64,000 nt of DNA from Paenibacillus methanolicus (GCF_008124765.1 NZ_VNHS01000010.1:1-64000), one strand, 5' to 3'. Counted from the first letter of the stretch, positions 52,282-61,233 are shown. The notes: generated from the letters alone by a model not told the origin. Numbers and translations are program-made.

Positions 52282-52295
52282 TGTAAGCGCTTAAA
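52282..52295 (+). promoter_or_regulatory. cre-like site before the 52319 kinase
   Basis: TGTAAGCGCTTAAA matches 13 of 14 positions of the cre consensus. It lies just after a possible -10 (TAGAAT) and before the ribosome binding site GGAGGCGGGG, a roadblock position that would bring the two-component genes under catabolite repression. Confidence 0.55.
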
Positions 52296-52318
52296 AGATT
52301 CTGGAGGCGGGGACCATC

Positions 52319-54127
52319 ATGATCCGACTGTTACGCACAAGCTTCATGTCTAAATTCCTGTTCATCTTCCTGCTGTTCATCCCCTTGCCCATGTTTCTGG
52401 CGAAAAGTTACTTGTCCGGGAAAATTATCGACGTCCTCGTCGAGACGAACCAGAACAAAAATTTGCAGCTAACCGAACAAATCGCGGTCAATATCAAGGA
52501 GACGATGCGAAAGTATATCATCACCGCAGCCAGCGTCAACTTCGATAGCGACGGGATCCATTACGAGGATACGATCATACCGGCGATCAACCGTTGGCAC
52601 GTTTCCGCCGACGAATACGAGAAGCTGCAGCTGTCTGATCAGATCAACAAGCGGATGAACTATTTTTTCAACTATACGACCGACTTGCTCGGCGTCTTCT
52701 TCGTCTTCCCGGACAATCGCTATTACGGCTACCGCAACTCCATTCCGAACGCCCCAGGCGAGATGCGCGCAATGCCGTGGTATGGCCAACTCAAAAGGGA
52801 AACGCCTGGCAGCGTCATGGTCGTCGGCAAAATGCGCAATACGCTGAGCCCTCTTACGCACGGCCAAAGCGCGATCGGCCTTGCCGCCTTCCCGCCCAGT
52901 CCCGGCAATGAGACGATCGATTACATCTATTTTGCGCTCAAGCCCGATTGGTTGGATAACGCCTTCACGGACATGAAGCTCTCTCACATCGGCCAAGTCG
53001 ACATCTTCACCGCCGATCAGCAATCGCTGACGCGAAGCGACCGCAGCGACCCTATGCTGGACATCTTGAAGGATACGCCCGTATGGAAGCAAAATTACGG
53101 CTCTTTCCATTACAAGCGCGATGGGCAGGACCTGCTGATCAATTACTACACGGTCGACAATACGGGATGGAAAGTCGTCAGCACCATCTCGTACGGGGAA
53201 TTAACGAACAGCGTTCAGAAAGTCGTGGGCGTAACCTCCATCGTCCTGCTTGCCGTTACGCTTCTTTATCTGGCCGTGTTCGTCACTTCCGCGACAACGA
53301 CCGTACTCGTCCCTATTCAACGACTGATCAAACAGATGCGCAGAGTTCAGCAAGGCAACTTAAAGGCCACCTTGGCGATCAACGGCAAGGACGAATTCGC
53401 TCATCTGCATGGCGCGTTCAACTCGATGGTCGGCGAAATTAAGCAGCTCATCCGCAATATCGAGGATGAGAAGCAAGAAAAGCTGCTCATGGAGATCCGG
53501 GCGCTGCAGTATCAGATCAACCCTCACTTTTTGTTCAATACGCTGCATTCGATCTCGGTTATGGCCAGAACATACGGGATTTACAATATTCAGATGATGA
53601 CGGAATCGCTAACCAATTTACTGCATAACACGATGGATAAAGGCGCTCACGTCATCTCGCTGGCAGAAGAAGTGCAGCTGCTCGAACATTACACGTATCT
53701 CATGGCGTTCCGCTATCAAGACAAGTTCGAAGTCCAGTTCGATGTACCGGTTGAAATCCGGCAAGCTGTCATCCTGAAATTCTTGCTGCAGCCCGTGCTG
53801 GAGAATGCCATCATTCACGCATCGGATGATCCTTTCCGCAAGCTTAACATCCGTGTTGGCGCGTATCGGATCGACAACCGGCTGCGGATTGAAATCTCCG
53901 ATGACGGCCAGGGCATGCCCGCGGAACAAGTGGAGCGGCTGCTGGACAGTCCGAAGGAAAAGTACGACGCGTTCAATAAAATCGGCATCTACAACGTCCA
54001 CCGCCGTCTTCGTCTAACTTACGGTGAACCTTACGGTGTCCACATAAGCAGTCAATGGGGGGCCGGAACCACGGTCACGCTAGAACTCCCTTATATTGAA
54101 CCAACGGAGGATATTACGCATGCCTAA
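52319..54127 (+). CDS. Membrane sensor histidine kinase (YesM-like)
   Basis: A 602-residue kinase; the start at 52319 follows GGAGG. TM1 (KFLFIFLLFIPLPMFLA), an extracellular Cache-like sensor to about 295, TM2 (VVGVTSIVLLAVTLLYLAVFV), HAMP, INPHFLFNTLHSISVMA with the phospho-acceptor, VLENAIIHA, SDDGQGMP and IGIYNVHRRLRLTYG. Its end overlaps the regulator start by 8 bases. It probably senses the glycan handled by the 49-59 kb cluster. Confidence 0.9.
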   Translation: MIRLLRTSFMSKFLFIFLLFIPLPMFLAKSYLSGKIIDVLVETNQNKNLQLTEQIAVNIKETMRKYIITAASVNFDSDGIHYEDTIIPAINRWHVSADEYEKLQLSDQINKRMNYFFNYTTDLLGVFFVFPDNRYYGYRNSIPNAPGEMRAMPWYGQLKRETPGSVMVVGKMRNTLSPLTHGQSAIGLAAFPPSPGNETIDYIYFALKPDWLDNAFTDMKLSHIGQVDIFTADQQSLTRSDRSDPMLDILKDTPVWKQNYGSFHYKRDGQDLLINYYTVDNTGWKVVSTISYGELTNSVQKVVGVTSIVLLAVTLLYLAVFVTSATTTVLVPIQRLIKQMRRVQQGNLKATLAINGKDEFAHLHGAFNSMVGEIKQLIRNIEDEKQEKLLMEIRALQYQINPHFLFNTLHSISVMARTYGIYNIQMMTESLTNLLHNTMDKGAHVISLAEEVQLLEHYTYLMAFRYQDKFEVQFDVPVEIRQAVILKFLLQPVLENAIIHASDDPFRKLNIRVGAYRIDNRLRIEISDDGQGMPAEQVERLLDSPKEKYDAFNKIGIYNVHRRLRLTYGEPYGVHISSQWGAGTTVTLELPYIEPTEDITHA

Positions 54128-55706
54128 CCTGCTTATCGTGGACGATGAACCGCTAAGCCGTATTTCAATTCGTACGCTAGGAGATTGGGAATCGCAGGGG
54201 TATCGCATCATCGGCGAAGCGTCCAACGGCATCGAAGCGCTCGAATGGTTGGACGAATCGATTGATATCGATATCGTCCTTGCCGATGTGAACATGCCCA
54301 AGATGAACGGCATCGAGCTTCTGAACGAAATTAGAGCCCGTTATCCCGATCTCATCGTGCTAATGTTGAGCGGCTTCAAGGATTATGAATTTGTCCGCGA
54401 GGCGTTTCGGCTTGGAGCACGGGATTACGTGCTGAAGTCCAATATGAATTTCGAAACGCTCGTCTCGCAGCTCGACTTATTCCTTGCCGAGAAGAGAAGC
54501 GTTAATCAGGCAACGCCTTCCCATTCGCCTGACAGTGCCCATACGAGAGCCAAGGCGCTGGAGAAGCTGCTATTCGGCGTTCTGCCGGGAGAGGCTGGGC
54601 AGATCGTTCAGGCGCTTGGACTTCGCCTGCAGCCCCGCAACTTGGCCGTCGCGCTGCTAGGTATCGATGATTTCCGCATGCTGCAGGATAAGTTCGACCC
54701 CGTCATCCTGATGAATATTGCCGAATCTTCGCATCAGTTAATCAATCAGAAGCTAAGCGAGTTTAAGGTGGGCGAATGCGTACCGCTCTCTCAAGAGCGT
54801 TATGCCCTGATCGTGCATTTCCCGGAAGCGAACAGCGAGTCTGCCTTATTCCAACAGCGCTCGATGTTCTTCCAACACTTGCAGAGCGCCTTCATGCGCA
54901 TGTTGAATTTATCGGTCACGATCGGGATCAGCTCCTTCAGGCATGACTTCGGCGCCCTGCATGCTCAGTATCAGCAAGCGCTGAGATTCGTGGATTTGAA
55001 GCTGCTCTATGGCAAAGGCGCCTTAATAACCGAGAACGAGGCCCGTCAAATGGAAGCCGCTACGGACGTCACGATTTTCGGGAAAGAAAAGAAGCTGCTG
55101 CAGGCGATCGAACGCATGGATGCGAGCGCCGTCAAATCCGAGCTGCAGTCGATTATGAAGGACATCGTCCGCAGTCGGCCAACCGGCAGCTCCAGCGTGC
55201 ATGGACTGTACTATGAGCTGCTGTATCTGGTCTTCATCTTTATGCGGGATAAAGGCTTCGTCACCGATGACGCGATCAGCCAGCGCAACGCCTTCCATGC
55301 CCTCAATCGGATGGATACGATACACGAAATGAACGCTTATATCGAACAGCTGCTGCTCAAACAGATCTCCGAAATGAAGACCTACCATGACGGCACCTCG
55401 AGCAAAATAAAAAAAGCGATCGACTATATCCGCTCCCATTACGCCGAGGAAATCACGCTGCGGTCGTTAAGCGAGCATCTGCAGCTGAGCGAGAATCATC
55501 TGAGCCGCATGTTCACCAAAGAAACGGGCGAATCCTTCATCGCCTATCTGACCCGGACGAGAATTCAGAAAGCGAAGGAGCTCCTGAAGCAGACCGATCT
55601 TCCCATCGGGGAAATCAGCGAAGCGATCGGCTACGCCAACCAGGAGCATTTCAGCCGCGTGTTCAAGAAAGTCGAAGGTCAGTCGCCAAGCGCTTTCCGG
55701 AACTAA
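54120..55706 (+). CDS. AraC-type response regulator (YesN-like)
   Basis: A 528-residue regulator starting at 54120 after GGAGG, translationally coupled to the kinase. Receiver: LIVDDEP, VLADVNMPKMNG (phospho-acceptor Asp) and YVLKSN. A long middle region precedes two C-terminal helix-turn-helix units (LRSLSEHLQLSENHLSRMFT and ISEAIGYANQEHFSRVFKKV). It is the best candidate to bind the 26-bp motif upstream of GH42, the BNR-fold gene and the ABC operon. Confidence 0.9.
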   Translation: MPNLLIVDDEPLSRISIRTLGDWESQGYRIIGEASNGIEALEWLDESIDIDIVLADVNMPKMNGIELLNEIRARYPDLIVLMLSGFKDYEFVREAFRLGARDYVLKSNMNFETLVSQLDLFLAEKRSVNQATPSHSPDSAHTRAKALEKLLFGVLPGEAGQIVQALGLRLQPRNLAVALLGIDDFRMLQDKFDPVILMNIAESSHQLINQKLSEFKVGECVPLSQERYALIVHFPEANSESALFQQRSMFFQHLQSAFMRMLNLSVTIGISSFRHDFGALHAQYQQALRFVDLKLLYGKGALITENEARQMEAATDVTIFGKEKKLLQAIERMDASAVKSELQSIMKDIVRSRPTGSSSVHGLYYELLYLVFIFMRDKGFVTDDAISQRNAFHALNRMDTIHEMNAYIEQLLLKQISEMKTYHDGTSSKIKKAIDYIRSHYAEEITLRSLSEHLQLSENHLSRMFTKETGESFIAYLTRTRIQKAKELLKQTDLPIGEISEAIGYANQEHFSRVFKKVEGQSPSAFRN

Positions 55707-55719
55707 CATGCACGAAAGA

Positions 55720-55746
55720 AACCCTCGATCGCATGGATCGAGGGTT
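55720..55746. terminator. Bidirectional terminator between convergent regulator and permease genes
   Basis: AACCCTCGATC and GATCGAGGGTT form a perfect 11-bp stem with a 5-base loop, 13 bases from the regulator stop and 15 from the permease stop. Confidence 0.8.
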
Positions 55747-55761
55747 GTTCATGTACCGCGG

Positions 55762-56622
55762 CTATTCTTTCACGGCGCCGGCTACAAGCCCTGCGAAGAT
55801 GTACCGCTGCAGGATGAAGTACACGACTAACGTGGGGAGCATAATCCAGATGATGCCTGCGCTCATGCCGGCCCAGTTGAGCGTTCGGTCTCCGTAGAAC
55901 AACATCAGCGCGGTCGACAAGGTCCGGAATTGTTCGGAAGGAATGTATAGATACGGGATGTACATATCGTTGGCGATATCGACGAACTTGATAATGGCCA
56001 GCGTCGCCGAAGCGGGCAGCACGAGCGGGAAAATGATCTTCCAATAGATCGTGAAGTAGGAGGCGCCCTCCATCATCGCGGCTTCGTCAAGCTCGACCGG
56101 GATCTTGTCCATGAACTGCTTGTAGATGAAGATCTGCACCATATCCGCCCCGGTATAGATCAGAATCGGCGCCAGCAGCGAGTTGTAGATGCCCAGATCT
56201 TTGATCAACCCGAAGCGCGCAATCTCCGTCGTGTAGAAGGGAACGATGATGCCGAAGACGAACAGCGCAAGCACGATCCGCTTGAACCGGAATTCGAATC
56301 GGGCAATAATATAAGCCAGCATGGAACCGATGATCATATTGGCGAATACGCTTACTGCGCCGATAATCGATGTATTTTTGACCGCAAGCAGAACGTTGGC
56401 CTTATGGAAAGATGAGATCAAGTTATCGAGATAGAAGCTGCTTGGCAACGCCAGCGGTTTCCCGCTCGTAATCTCCGGCGTCGTCTTGAACGCCGCGAAC
56501 AACAGTGTCGCCAGCGGAACGAGTACGATTAACGTGATCGCAATCAACAACCCATGTTTGGCCAGTGCCAAGGGCAGCTGCCTGCGGAAGCGTCTCGTCA
56601 TCGCGGTCTGCAAATTACTCAC
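55762..56622 (-). CDS. ABC sugar permease (MalG-like)
   Basis: A 286-residue permease starting at GTG 56622 after GGGGGGAG. Six helices and the EAA loop LDEAAMMEGASYFTIYWKIIFPL; ends RYIFAGLVAGAVKE. Last gene of the 58952 ABC operon; the ATPase is not encoded here. Confidence 0.9.
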   Translation of the reverse strand: MSNLQTAMTRRFRRQLPLALAKHGLLIAITLIVLVPLATLLFAAFKTTPEITSGKPLALPSSFYLDNLISSFHKANVLLAVKNTSIIGAVSVFANMIIGSMLAYIIARFEFRFKRIVLALFVFGIIVPFYTTEIARFGLIKDLGIYNSLLAPILIYTGADMVQIFIYKQFMDKIPVELDEAAMMEGASYFTIYWKIIFPLVLPASATLAIIKFVDIANDMYIPYLYIPSEQFRTLSTALMLFYGDRTLNWAGMSAGIIWIMLPTLVVYFILQRYIFAGLVAGAVKE

Positions 56623-56634
56623 AACGCTCCCCCC

Positions 56635-57504
56635 TTATCCCTTGATGGTAATCAGTTTGCTCTGCACGAAACTGACGATGCCAATGAGTATCATTAACGT
56701 GACCGCCATTGCCGCTGCCAAACCGAAGTGATTATATTGGAATGCCGTCTTGATTGTATACACCATAAAGGTCGAAGAATCATATCCCGGTCCGCCGTTC
56801 GTGACGAGGAACGGGATATCAAACACCTGGAGGGCCCCTCTGACGTTAAGGAACAAAATAAGCTCGATGACCGTTTTGATTCCAGGGACCGTAATATGCC
56901 GAAGTTGTTGAAAGCGGCTGGCGCCATCGATTGTCGCGGCCTCATAGTAGTCTGCCGGGATGGATTGCATCGCGGCGATAAACAGAATGATATGAAGGCC
57001 GGAGTATTTCCATAAGGAGATGAAGACGAGCGTAAAATTTACGACATGAGTATCGCTTAGCCAGCTTTGGCTCAGTCGGTCGAGTCCAAACAGATGGAGC
57101 ACCTGATTCATCGAGCCGTCGGGCGAGAAGAAGAAGGCGAACATGTAAGCGACGGCCACGCCATTGATAATATAGGGCATAAACACGATCACTTTATAGA
57201 ATTTCGCTGCTCGCAGCTTACTCACGAGCACGGAGGCTACGACGATCTCCAGCGGAATAAATGCCAGGTGAATGATGAAGTATGTCGCATTGTTCTTCAG
57301 TGATACCCAAACTTCCTCGGACTGCAACAATTCCTTGTAGTTGTCGAATCCGATGTATTGAAAGCCGCTTGTCAGTCCGTCCCAATCCGTGAAGCTCATT
57401 TGCAACAGCTTGAGAGTCGGGTAGACAAGCAGCATAAGCAGCAGGACGATCGGGATGAGCAGGAACGAAACGATGATCAACTTTCGTTGCATGTTGTAGC
57501 TCAT
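56635..57504 (-). CDS. ABC sugar permease (MalF-like)
   Basis: A 289-residue permease with six helices, from LIIVSFLLIPIVLLLMLLVYP to LAAAMAVTLMILIGIVSFV. The EAA loop is YYEAATIDGASRFQQLRHITVPG. RBS GAGAGGAG precedes the start. It pairs with the 55762 permease, 12 bases downstream. Confidence 0.9.
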   Translation of the reverse strand: MSYNMQRKLIIVSFLLIPIVLLLMLLVYPTLKLLQMSFTDWDGLTSGFQYIGFDNYKELLQSEEVWVSLKNNATYFIIHLAFIPLEIVVASVLVSKLRAAKFYKVIVFMPYIINGVAVAYMFAFFFSPDGSMNQVLHLFGLDRLSQSWLSDTHVVNFTLVFISLWKYSGLHIILFIAAMQSIPADYYEAATIDGASRFQQLRHITVPGIKTVIELILFLNVRGALQVFDIPFLVTNGGPGYDSSTFMVYTIKTAFQYNHFGLAAAMAVTLMILIGIVSFVQSKLITIKG

Positions 57505-57539
57505 GCTGGCCTCTCCTCTCTAAATTCGGAATGATAAAA

Positions 57540-57566
57540 GCCGCGCTGCCGTATCCGCAGCGCGGC
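57540..57566 (-). terminator. Intercistronic hairpin between binding-protein and permease genes
   Basis: GCCGCGCTGC and GCAGCGCGGC are perfect 10-bp GC-rich arms with a 7-base loop and a short TTTTAT on the minus strand. The same position is used in the sucrose operon, suggesting partial termination or mRNA protection. Confidence 0.7.
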
Positions 57567-57590
57567 CGCTGGCCGGGTGTACGGTTGACC

Positions 57591-58952
57591 TTATTGAATG
57601 CCCAGCTTCTTGCGCGCTTTCGCCCACTTCTCGTTCAGATCTTCCAGCGACTTCTGATAATCTTTGCCGGTGAGCATATATTGACCGATGACATGCGTGT
57701 CGAACTGCACTTCGTTCCGGATTTTATTGAAGTTTTCATCGCCGGGGATCAGCATCTTTTGCTTGTACGTCAGCGTATCCGCCGCTTCTTGGAACACGGT
57801 CTTCGTCCCGGAAGCCGGAAGATCGACCGTCGCTACCATGCCCGTCCGTTCAATGTAAGGCGCGTATACCTCATTGCCCATGAACCACGCTACGACTTTG
57901 CGCGCTTCTTCCGGATGCGCGGACTTTTTGCTGAGGACGAAGAACAAGTCCACTTGGCCTACCTGCGTAATCGTATCGCTCTCGTTATCGACATCCGGAA
58001 TCGGAAATACGCCGAGATCGCCCACATCGCCGCCAAGCTTCACATAATCCGGATAGAAGAAGTTGGCCGCTACGAGCATCGCCGCTTTCTTGTTGACAAT
58101 CATATTCTCGGCATCGGTCCAGCTCGTATCGAGCGCCTTACCCATGACATCCGCCTTGATCAATTGATCGAATTTGCCGAATGCCTTGGAGAACGGGCTG
58201 ACTGCGGTGAATGGCTGATCCGATTTGGCCAGGTCGCTGAGTAAAGTCGGCTGCGATTTGCCGATCGCTTCCGGCAGCCATTCGGCAAACGGATAGACCG
58301 GCCATTTGTCTTTGCCGCCCATCGCGATCGGCTGATACTTCCCGCTGTCTTTGATTTTGACGGACAAATCGACGAACTGCTGCCATGTTTTCGGAATTTC
58401 GAGTCCAAGCTCCTGGAATACCGATTTGCGGTAGAAGACCCAGTCGCTCATCACTTTCATCGGGAGGCCGTAGTAATCGCCCTCCGGCGTTTTGTTATTC
58501 TCGTAAGCGCTGACGAATTTGTTGCTCTGGACGAGTACATCGTCTTTCTTCCATGGCGCGATCGTCGACTGAAAATCGATCAGATTGGCTGCCTTCAGAT
58601 ACGTCACATCGGGGAATTCATTAGCTGCTTGACGAATTTTCATCGTCTTCGTCAATTCATCCGCATTGGCGAACGACTGCAGGTCCACGGTTACGTTAGG
58701 CAGCGCCGCCGCGAAAGAAGGTTCCGCGATCTTTTGCTGCCAGAAATCCAGTTCTTCCGCAAATACCGCGACAGTCAGCTTCACCTTCTCCTCGCTGCCA
58801 CCGTTATTCGAAGCCTTCGCAGCATTGGTTGCGTTCGTTTTTGCAGCATTGTCGGTGCTGGAACTGTTGGTATTCTGCCCGCACGCCGATAGCATTGCTG
58901 TTAGAAGAAGCGTACTGACTACCATTCCCGAGTACCATTTTTTCTTGTTCAC
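57591..58952 (-). CDS. Sugar-binding lipoprotein of the 55-59 kb operon
   Basis: A 453-residue family 1 binding protein starting at GTG 58952. Signal peptide with lipobox LSAC (Cys24), then an Asn/Ala/Lys-rich linker (about 26-55). Blocks include QAANEFPDVTYLKAANLIDFQ, GDYYGLPMKVMSDWVFYRKSV, VNKKAAMLVAANFFYPDYV and KSAHPEEARKVVAWFMGNEV. First gene of the ABC operon. Ligand unknown; GH42 and the BNR-fold protein point to galactose- or arabinose-containing oligosaccharides. Confidence 0.85.
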   Translation of the reverse strand: MNKKKWYSGMVVSTLLLTAMLSACGQNTNSSSTDNAAKTNATNAAKASNNGGSEEKVKLTVAVFAEELDFWQQKIAEPSFAAALPNVTVDLQSFANADELTKTMKIRQAANEFPDVTYLKAANLIDFQSTIAPWKKDDVLVQSNKFVSAYENNKTPEGDYYGLPMKVMSDWVFYRKSVFQELGLEIPKTWQQFVDLSVKIKDSGKYQPIAMGGKDKWPVYPFAEWLPEAIGKSQPTLLSDLAKSDQPFTAVSPFSKAFGKFDQLIKADVMGKALDTSWTDAENMIVNKKAAMLVAANFFYPDYVKLGGDVGDLGVFPIPDVDNESDTITQVGQVDLFFVLSKKSAHPEEARKVVAWFMGNEVYAPYIERTGMVATVDLPASGTKTVFQEAADTLTYKQKMLIPGDENFNKIRNEVQFDTHVIGQYMLTGKDYQKSLEDLNEKWAKARKKLGIQ

Positions 58953-59011
58953 CCCTGCTCGCCCCTTTACTTCGCTAAGTTATCGTTTGCATCCTTAGAA
59001 TAGCTGATCTG

Positions 59012-59025
59012 TGGATGCGTTTACA
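59012..59025. promoter_or_regulatory. cre-like site upstream of the 58952 operon
   Basis: TGGATGCGTTTACA matches 12 of 14 positions of the cre consensus, overlapping the left end of the 26-bp motif as at 49959. Confidence 0.4.
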
Positions 59026-59049
59026 TGATCGATGTTACGAATATTTGAT
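59024..59049. promoter_or_regulatory. Shared 26-bp upstream motif, copy 3
   Basis: CATGAT-N6-TACGA-N3-TTTGAT, 72-97 bases upstream of the binding-protein start. Identical block spacing to copies at 49971 and 52196; 18 of 26 positions are the same in all three. Confidence 0.6.
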
Positions 59050-59281
59050 CTAGCTTATCATGTGATGTCCCTCGTCTTCAGGGTCGGGTTATCCTATACC
59101 ATCCTTGTCCAAAACGGCGGGGACTCTCCGCAAACACATGAACACTTCCACCGGGCGGTGTATTTTTCGGATAAGTATCCAGCCTCATTATGATATAAGA
59201 ATCAACTCATTTATACTTTAGTCGTAGATTTTCAACTAGAAGTAAAGTAACTAGTATAGCAGCAGAAAAGCTGCAGAAAAA

Positions 59282-59312
59282 AGGGACATTTCAACAAATG
59301 TTGAATGTCCCT
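59282..59312. terminator. Hairpin near the nagA-tail duplication
   Basis: AGGGACATT(T)CAACA and TGTTGAATGTCCCT pair with a single bulge around AA. It could end minus-strand transcription from the chimeric gene at 59402. No other feature is seen between 59050 and 59352. Confidence 0.6.
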
Positions 59313-59352
59313 ACTTTCGGTTAACCGTCCACTCCCGACTTCCAATTTCTTC

Positions 59353-59516
59353 GTTAGCTGGATGAGGTGCCAATTGACAATCGAGTGCTCCAATCAGATC
59401 CTTAACCATGGTCCTTTAGCTTGCCATCAATCAACGCCCATTGTACTTGGTACTGCGAATCCAACAAGACCACATCCGACCTGTAACCGACTTCGATCTT
59501 GCCTAACTGAAGCTCG
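59353..59516 (-). repeat. Duplicated 3' end of nagA
   Basis: About 165 bases closely resemble the end of nagA and its stop region (21295-21460), in the same orientation. Translated, LGKIEVGYRSDVVLLDSQYQ then VQWALIDGKL corresponds to NagA LGKIEIGYRADLVLLDPQYQ then VQWAMIDGKL. Together the two copies form direct repeats bracketing 38 kb. Confidence 0.85.
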
Positions 59517-59707
59517 TGAATTCTATAACATGGAGTAGCTAGCAACTTGTCTCTTCCAAAAAGATCGATATACGGTTTGCCAAATACGTTGTACCAAACC
59601 AATTCTGGATGGATGACCGCTAGATTTATAGCCTCTTTCCAGCAATCGGCGTTCATATCAAATAGTCTGGCCATAACAGGATCCGTTAATATTGTCGATG
59701 ACTCCAT
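59402..59707 (-). CDS. Chimeric small protein: unknown N-terminal part fused to the NagA tail
   Basis: A 101-residue frame from ATG 59707. Residues 1-66 (MESSTILTDPVMARLFDMNA...TPCYRIHEL) match nothing I recognise. The last 35 residues are the duplicated NagA tail and end early at DHG-stop. It begins 5 bases after the immunity-like gene stop and was probably the second gene of that pair before recombination replaced its 3' part. It is unlikely to have its original function. Confidence 0.5.
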   Translation of the reverse strand: MESSTILTDPVMARLFDMNADCWKEAINLAVIHPELVWYNVFGKPYIDLFGRDKLLATPCYRIHELQLGKIEVGYRSDVVLLDSQYQVQWALIDGKLKDHG

Positions 59708-59711
59708 TAAC

Positions 59712-60289
59712 TTATAATTCAATCTTTTCTACTTCAACCCATTGAAAGTTAAGCAAGATTGGCGGGATAAAGGCAGGATGCATCCATAGATATTGTGCTT
59801 CCCTGTTCAATTGACCCAAACAGAACCGTCCTTGCTTGTCCAGCTGGATTTTCCATTCACCGCTTGCCATTGCTTTTCCTTGCTGAACGAGTTTTCTAGC
59901 CTGATCATACGAGAATTTTGTTCCACTGGATTTATTAATACTTTCAATAATATGCGAATACTTTTTTGCTGCCTCTGCTTCCATTTCTACGGTCAATTCA
60001 GAGTCCCATATTTCTACATAGTCTACCCCGTTGATATGATGTTGTGTTAATAACTTTACATAAGTGTCTGTAACATATAGATGGTTCTTTAGTTGCTGAG
60101 GAATTCTGAATATTAATGTAGCTTCTGGTATTTGCTCTTTTATAAAAACTAACCTCTCATAACCAAGAGACTGCTTTTCAATCGACCTTGTTTCATCTAC
60201 GCAATCGATTACGTTTATAACATTCATTAAAAACAATGGCTCTTGTTCATGTTCTACTTCCAAATATTCAACTTCATTATTAAATTCAC
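59712..60289 (-). pseudogene. Imm11-like (DUF1629) immunity protein, 5' end removed by IS630
   Basis: The frame encodes about 190 residues. VEHEQEPLFLMNVINVIDCV, then YERLVFIKEQIPEATLIFRI, YVTDTYVKLL and INGVDYVEIWDSE resemble Imm11-family proteins that protect against polymorphic toxins. A second part (about 110-183) ends in NFQWVEVEKIEL. There is no ATG or ribosome binding site in frame near the N terminus; the frame runs straight into the inverted repeat of the IS630 element at 60290. The N-terminal ~50 residues are therefore missing. No toxin gene is present nearby. Confidence 0.65.
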
Positions 60290-61089
60290 TATATAGATTG
60301 AACTAATGAACAACCATTAAAAAACATACATGTGCCAAATAAGTATACCTGGACACTCAAACTAGCGATCCTTTACGTCAAACGCGAATTTGGCGAAACC
60401 TTTTCCGAAAGAGGAATGTCTAAATTGCTTCATCGACTGGGCTTCAGTCATACGAAAGCCACGTATACGATGGCATTAGCCGATCCCGAAGAGCAGAAAA
60501 CGTTCACGGACAGGACGTTTCCCGCACTAAAAAAAAGCTTATAAATGGAGAGATCGATCATCTTTTGTTTGAAGATGAATGCATGATTCGCGCGTATCAA
60601 TCCCTCCAGTATAACTGGTTTCCGATTGGTCACCAGCGAAAAATCCCCACCTTTGGCCGCCATGAAGGAGCCAAGCTGTTTGGAGTGCTTAATTACGAAA
60701 CAGGCGAAGTTCTCTATCGGGATGGGGAGCGTTACGACACAACTGCTTTTATTCAGTTTCTTGAGGTGATTTTGGATGCTTATCCGAAGGGAAACATCGT
60801 CATGATTTTGGATAATGGGCGTATCCATCATGCTGCTCAAGTTGAACAGTTTCTAAGGAATCATCGACGCCTCACATTTGTCTTCTTACCCAAATATTCG
60901 CCCGAACTCAATTTGACAGAAGGTCTTTGGAAATGGTTGAAAAGTGATGTGGTGCACAATGTGTTTTACAAGAAGTTCTACCATATTCGAATTAACGTAG
61001 CGGCCTTCATGAGACGTGTTAATGCTAATCCAATGGAAGTCATTGATCGACTTTGTGTTCGCATGTAAATCAATAGTTCAGTCTATATA
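60290..61089 (+). mobile_element. IS630-family element, internally deleted
   Basis: The ends carry imperfect inverted repeats: TATAGATTGAACTA at the left and TAGTTCAGTCTATA at the right. Both are bordered by TA, the usual IS630/Tc1 target duplication. At about 800 bp it is shorter than typical 1.1-kb members because the 5' part of the transposase is missing. It interrupts an immunity-like gene. Confidence 0.8.
60332..61068 (+). pseudogene. IS630 transposase, N-truncated, needing -1 frameshift
   Basis: The first frame (60332-60544) starts at PNKYTWTLKLAILYVKREFG, within the second helix-turn-helix region of IS630 transposases; about 110-130 N-terminal residues are absent. It ends KKSL-stop just after a run of eight A. 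A -1 slip at A-AAA-AAA joins it to the second frame (KKKLINGEIDHLLFEDECMI...). The catalytic triad is complete: FEDE, MILDNGRIHH and YSPELNLTEGLWKWLK. Programmed -1 shifting is known in this family, so the slip may be natural. Lack of the DNA-binding N terminus makes the protein probably inactive. Confidence 0.75.
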
Positions 61090-61190
61090 GATTAATCATA
61101 TCATGATAAAAAAGTCCCCAAACCACTAATAGCAAACCTCCAGGTTCGATACACTGCCTTTTAACCAGACCACTCTAACGTGCCACAAAA

Positions 61191-61221
61191 AAAGTAAGCT
61201 ACGTTTCGCGCAGCTTACTTT
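61191..61221 (-). terminator. Terminator of sigK
   Basis: AAAGTAAGCT and AGCTTACTTT form a perfect 10-bp stem, followed on the minus strand by TTTTTTGTGG, 13 bases past the sigK stop. Confidence 0.85.
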
Positions 61222-61233
61222 CTACAATTCTAA

